A DNA stretch of 7,308 bases from JBHEPS01 sp046261635 (lineage in GTDB: Bacteria > Acidobacteriota > Thermoanaerobaculia > Gp7-AA8). The DNA lies in the NCBI GenBank assembly GCA_046261635.1, contig JBHEOL010000299.1:1-7308 (forward strand), given 5' to 3'. Positions 5,993 to 7,308 of this stretch are shown piece by piece; the stretch's first letter is position 1; the number at the start of each line of letters is the position of its first letter. The position numbers and the translations under genes were made by a program. The notes below the pieces were generated by a model. That model did no database searches. It was not told the DNA's origin and saw only the letters and a program-made list of their open reading frames with translations.

Positions 5993-7023
5993 TCGTCTAC
6001 CGGAAGGGCGGCCTGCTCCGCCTGTTGCGCCACACGGCACCCGATCCTCCCTTCTGGGCGGCGGGCACGGCCCTCCCCTATTCGGCGCGGCGGACGAGTC
6101 CCGTGGTCGTCGACTGGATCAACCTAGTCGCCAGCCGGAGCGAGTACGAAGAGGTCGAGATCGCGTCCGCGGTCCGGGAGACGATCCTGAGGTCGAACTA
6201 CCTGCGCCCGCCGCTGCTCGTCGATGCGACCGGCCCGGCCGAAGCGGTCTATGCGCGCGGAGCCGAGGCGGCTGTCGCCGCGGCGGAAGCTGGCCTCGAC
6301 ACGCTGCTGCTGATCTCGACCGAGGGGGCGATTCCCGCGCGGACGCACGATCTGTTGACGATCGCGATCGCCGCGTGGCCCACCGAGACGATCTCCGCCC
6401 TCGAGACCCTCGGCTCCGAGGCGGCCGGCCGCGGGCACCGGCACGGCGTGGTCGTGCCGGTCATCCCCCCCGAGACGACGGAGCTGCCACTGCTCGAGGA
6501 AATCGCGGACGCCGCAAAGAGCGGCGGTGCGAACTTTCTCGCGGCGGTGCCGATCGACGTCGACCCGACCGCACGACGGGCTCTGGCGGAACGGCGGGAC
6601 GTCGATCAGGAGACGCTGTCACTCCTGTTCGAGACCGACCTCGAGCTGCTGACCGTCGCGACCGAGCGGCATGTGGCGGCTCTCGCGATCGAGAGGAACA
6701 TGGCCGATCTCGTGCCGGTGCCCGGCGCCGAGCCGGGGGCGAACTGGTCCGTCTCCGCGGCTCTGGCCTCGACCGGGAACCGCATGATTCGGATGAACCG
6801 CGACGTGGAGCTCGGGTGGGAGATGCTTCGGGCTTCGCGAACGATCGCCGCGCTCGGCACGCCGATCCGGCGGATCGCGGCGGCCGCGAGCCTGGCCATC
6901 ATCGAGCCGCTCGAGCCGATGATCGCCGAGGCGATCGAGGAATGGCTGGCGGACGGAAGCTCCGAGTTGATGGGGCGGGTCGACCGCGACTGGCGCCTCC
7001 GCCGCGATTACGGCGTGGAGTGA
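5989..7023 (+). CDS. Unknown cysteine-free protein translationally coupled to ribE
   Basis: I do not recognise this 344-residue protein with certainty. It starts at TTG 5989, overlapping the ribE TGA in TTGA, the usual arrangement for translational coupling; no other strong start lies nearby. It is rich in Ala, Glu and Leu, and has no cysteine, signal peptide or transmembrane segment. From about residue 74 to 190, hydrophobic strands (PPLLVDA, DTLLLIS, HGVVVPVIP, ANFLAAVPID) alternate with helices, as in an alpha/beta barrel. The VPVIP plus following helix and GA-N-L segment (152-190) vaguely recalls the second half of spore-photoproduct-lyase-like radical SAM domains, but the CxxxCxxC cluster motif is absent, so that activity is excluded. 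Its position after ribD and ribE suggests a flavin-linked or simply co-expressed role. Its 3' end is duplicated in inverted orientation at the window edge. Confidence 0.82.
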   Translation: MIVYRKGGLLRLLRHTAPDPPFWAAGTALPYSARRTSPVVVDWINLVASRSEYEEVEIASAVRETILRSNYLRPPLLVDATGPAEAVYARGAEAAVAAAEAGLDTLLLISTEGAIPARTHDLLTIAIAAWPTETISALETLGSEAAGRGHRHGVVVPVIPPETTELPLLEEIADAAKSGGANFLAAVPIDVDPTARRALAERRDVDQETLSLLFETDLELLTVATERHVAALAIERNMADLVPVPGAEPGANWSVSAALASTGNRMIRMNRDVELGWEMLRASRTIAALGTPIRRIAAAASLAIIEPLEPMIAEAIEEWLADGSSELMGRVDRDWRLRRDYGVE

Positions 7024-7054
7024 GCCGTGTGTGGCTGAGGATTCATCCTCAGGC
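6906..7054 (+). repeat. Left arm of 149-base terminal inverted repeat
   Basis: These 149 bases match the reverse complement of 7160-7308 without a gap at 144 positions. The first 103 are identical. One mismatch follows at 7009 (T here, C in the partner copy), then 17 identical bases, four consecutive mismatches (7027-7030), and 24 identical bases. The arm covers the last 38 codons and the stop of the unknown gene, plus the adjacent palindrome at 7031. The right arm ends only because the window ends, so the true repeat may be longer. Confidence 0.95.
7031..7054 (+). repeat. GTGG-footed palindrome, copy C
   Basis: GTGG (7031-7034) is followed by the 8-base arms CTGAGGAT and ATCCTCAG around TC, then GC. 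It lies 7 bases after the stop codon of the unknown gene and could protect or end that transcript, but no T-run follows. An exact 24-base copy in reverse orientation is at 7160-7183. The foot is the same as in the palindromes near rimO, but the loop and stem differ. Confidence 0.7.
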
Positions 7055-7159
7055 TACCCGTGGTACGAACGGCTTCGGTGCCAGCAGGACGGGATCGTGG
7101 CTCCAGCCACTCTCAGCCGCCGAAGCCGCGGCGGGACTCCGAGTTGATGGGGCGGGTCG
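7055..7159. other. Spacer between inverted arms, patchwork of hairpins and a gene-tail scrap
   Basis: The 105 bases between the arms hold no credible gene. Two small hairpins are visible: GTGGCT with AGCCAC around CC (7097-7110), and CCGCCG with CGGCGG around six bases (7117-7134). Longer-range symmetry links GGCTTCGG near 7070-7077 with CCGAAGCC near 7120-7127. The last 23 bases (7137-7159) copy part of the upstream gene's coding sequence. Confidence 0.6.
7137..7159 (+). repeat. 23-base third copy of gene-tail sequence
   Basis: This segment is identical to 6960-6982 inside the unknown gene, in direct orientation, and is the exact reverse complement of 7232-7254 in the right arm. It begins CTCCGAGTTG and ends GCGGGTCG. 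It directly abuts the palindrome at 7160 and is not in a reading context that would encode anything. It looks like a fragment left by rearrangement. Confidence 0.9.
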
Positions 7160-7183
7160 GCCTGAGGATGAATCCTCAGCCAC
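7160..7183 (-). repeat. GTGG-footed palindrome, copy D (inverted partner of copy C)
   Basis: This is the exact reverse complement of 7031-7054, with the GTGG foot appearing as CCAC at 7180-7183. It is the inner end of the right inverted arm. Copies C and D face each other across 105 bases, the head-to-head layout seen in paired REP elements (BIME-like), though here the adjoining gene tails are duplicated with them. Confidence 0.7.
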
Positions 7184-7190
7184 TTCAGGC

Positions 7191-7308
7191 TCACTCCACG
7201 CCGTGATCGCGGCGGAGGCGCCAGTCGCGGTCGACCCGCCCCATCAACTCGGAGCTTCCGTCCGCCAGCCATTCCTCGATCGCCTCGGCGATCATCGGCT
7301 CGAGCGGC
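7191..7308 (-). CDS. C-terminal fragment of a convergent copy of the unknown gene
   Basis: Read on the minus strand this encodes 38 full residues and a TGA stop, ending in LRRDHGVE. It matches the last 38 residues of the upstream unknown gene except for one change, Tyr to His at codon 341 (base 7205). The coding frame is preserved with no stop. It could be the 3' end of a convergent paralog running in from the right, a truncated duplicate, or an artefact. With only the tail visible these cannot be separated. Confidence 0.4.
   Translation of the reverse strand, partial: PLEPMIAEAIEEWLADGSSELMGRVDRDWRLRRDHGVE

Larger units (their letters stand above)
7160..7308 (-). repeat. Right arm of 149-base terminal inverted repeat
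   Basis: This is the reverse-complement partner of 6906-7054, with 144 of 149 positions identical and no gaps. It reaches the last base of the window, so its outer limit is unknown. If the window edge is also a contig edge, a fold-back assembly or amplification chimera must be considered. The clustered mismatches (four in a row plus one missense) argue somewhat for a genuine second copy. Confidence 0.95.

Noticed and set aside
7054..7272. Minus-strand open frame of 72 codons at the right edge
   Set aside because: It overlaps the inverted arm in a different frame from the recognisable gene-tail copy and has no family features.

Overview
The window is high-GC bacterial chromosome, with G or C at most third codon positions. 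Its housekeeping genes are easily named and it has no phage, plasmid or transposase genes. The strong GC bias also produces long open frames antisense to real genes, which I treat as shadows. Gene content alone does not fix the phylum. A GC-rich Gram-negative such as an Acidobacteriota-like lineage would fit, but that is only a guess.

Left part (1-2264, minus strand): reading leftward there is a complete DusB-type tRNA-dihydrouridine synthase, then an unrecognised cysteine-free protein of 323 residues, then the first 28 codons of a gene whose product matches RimO, the ribosomal protein S12 methylthiotransferase. The rimO fragment runs off the left edge. A 182-base gap between the last two genes holds two palindromes that share a loop and a GTGG foot.

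Middle (2265-4260): a divergent intergenic region separates dusB from a plus-strand periplasmic serine protease of the DegP/HtrA (Do) family, which has a full His-Asp-Ser triad and two PDZ domains. A strong intrinsic terminator follows it. Next comes an unusual element of about 220 bases: two heptamer arrays in opposite orientation, a 15-base inverted repeat, and a palindromic core. A -10-like hexamer lies 6 bases before the ribD start, which suggests a leaderless transcript.

Right part (4261-7308): ribD (deaminase/reductase) and ribE (riboflavin synthase alpha) encode early and final steps of riboflavin synthesis. A third gene overlaps ribE by four bases (TTGA) and encodes an unrecognised cysteine-free 344-residue protein. 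No FMN riboswitch is visible. The window ends in a 149-base inverted duplication of that gene's 3' end together with a GTGG-footed palindrome, so the right edge reads as the tail of a convergent near-identical gene. A further 23-base scrap of the same tail lies between the arms. This could be a real convergent duplication, a template-switch rearrangement, or an assembly or amplification artefact.

No complete undescribed system is provable here. The most unusual items are the riboflavin-coupled unknown gene with its inverted duplicated tail, the covarying GTGG palindromes, and the two-sided heptamer element.
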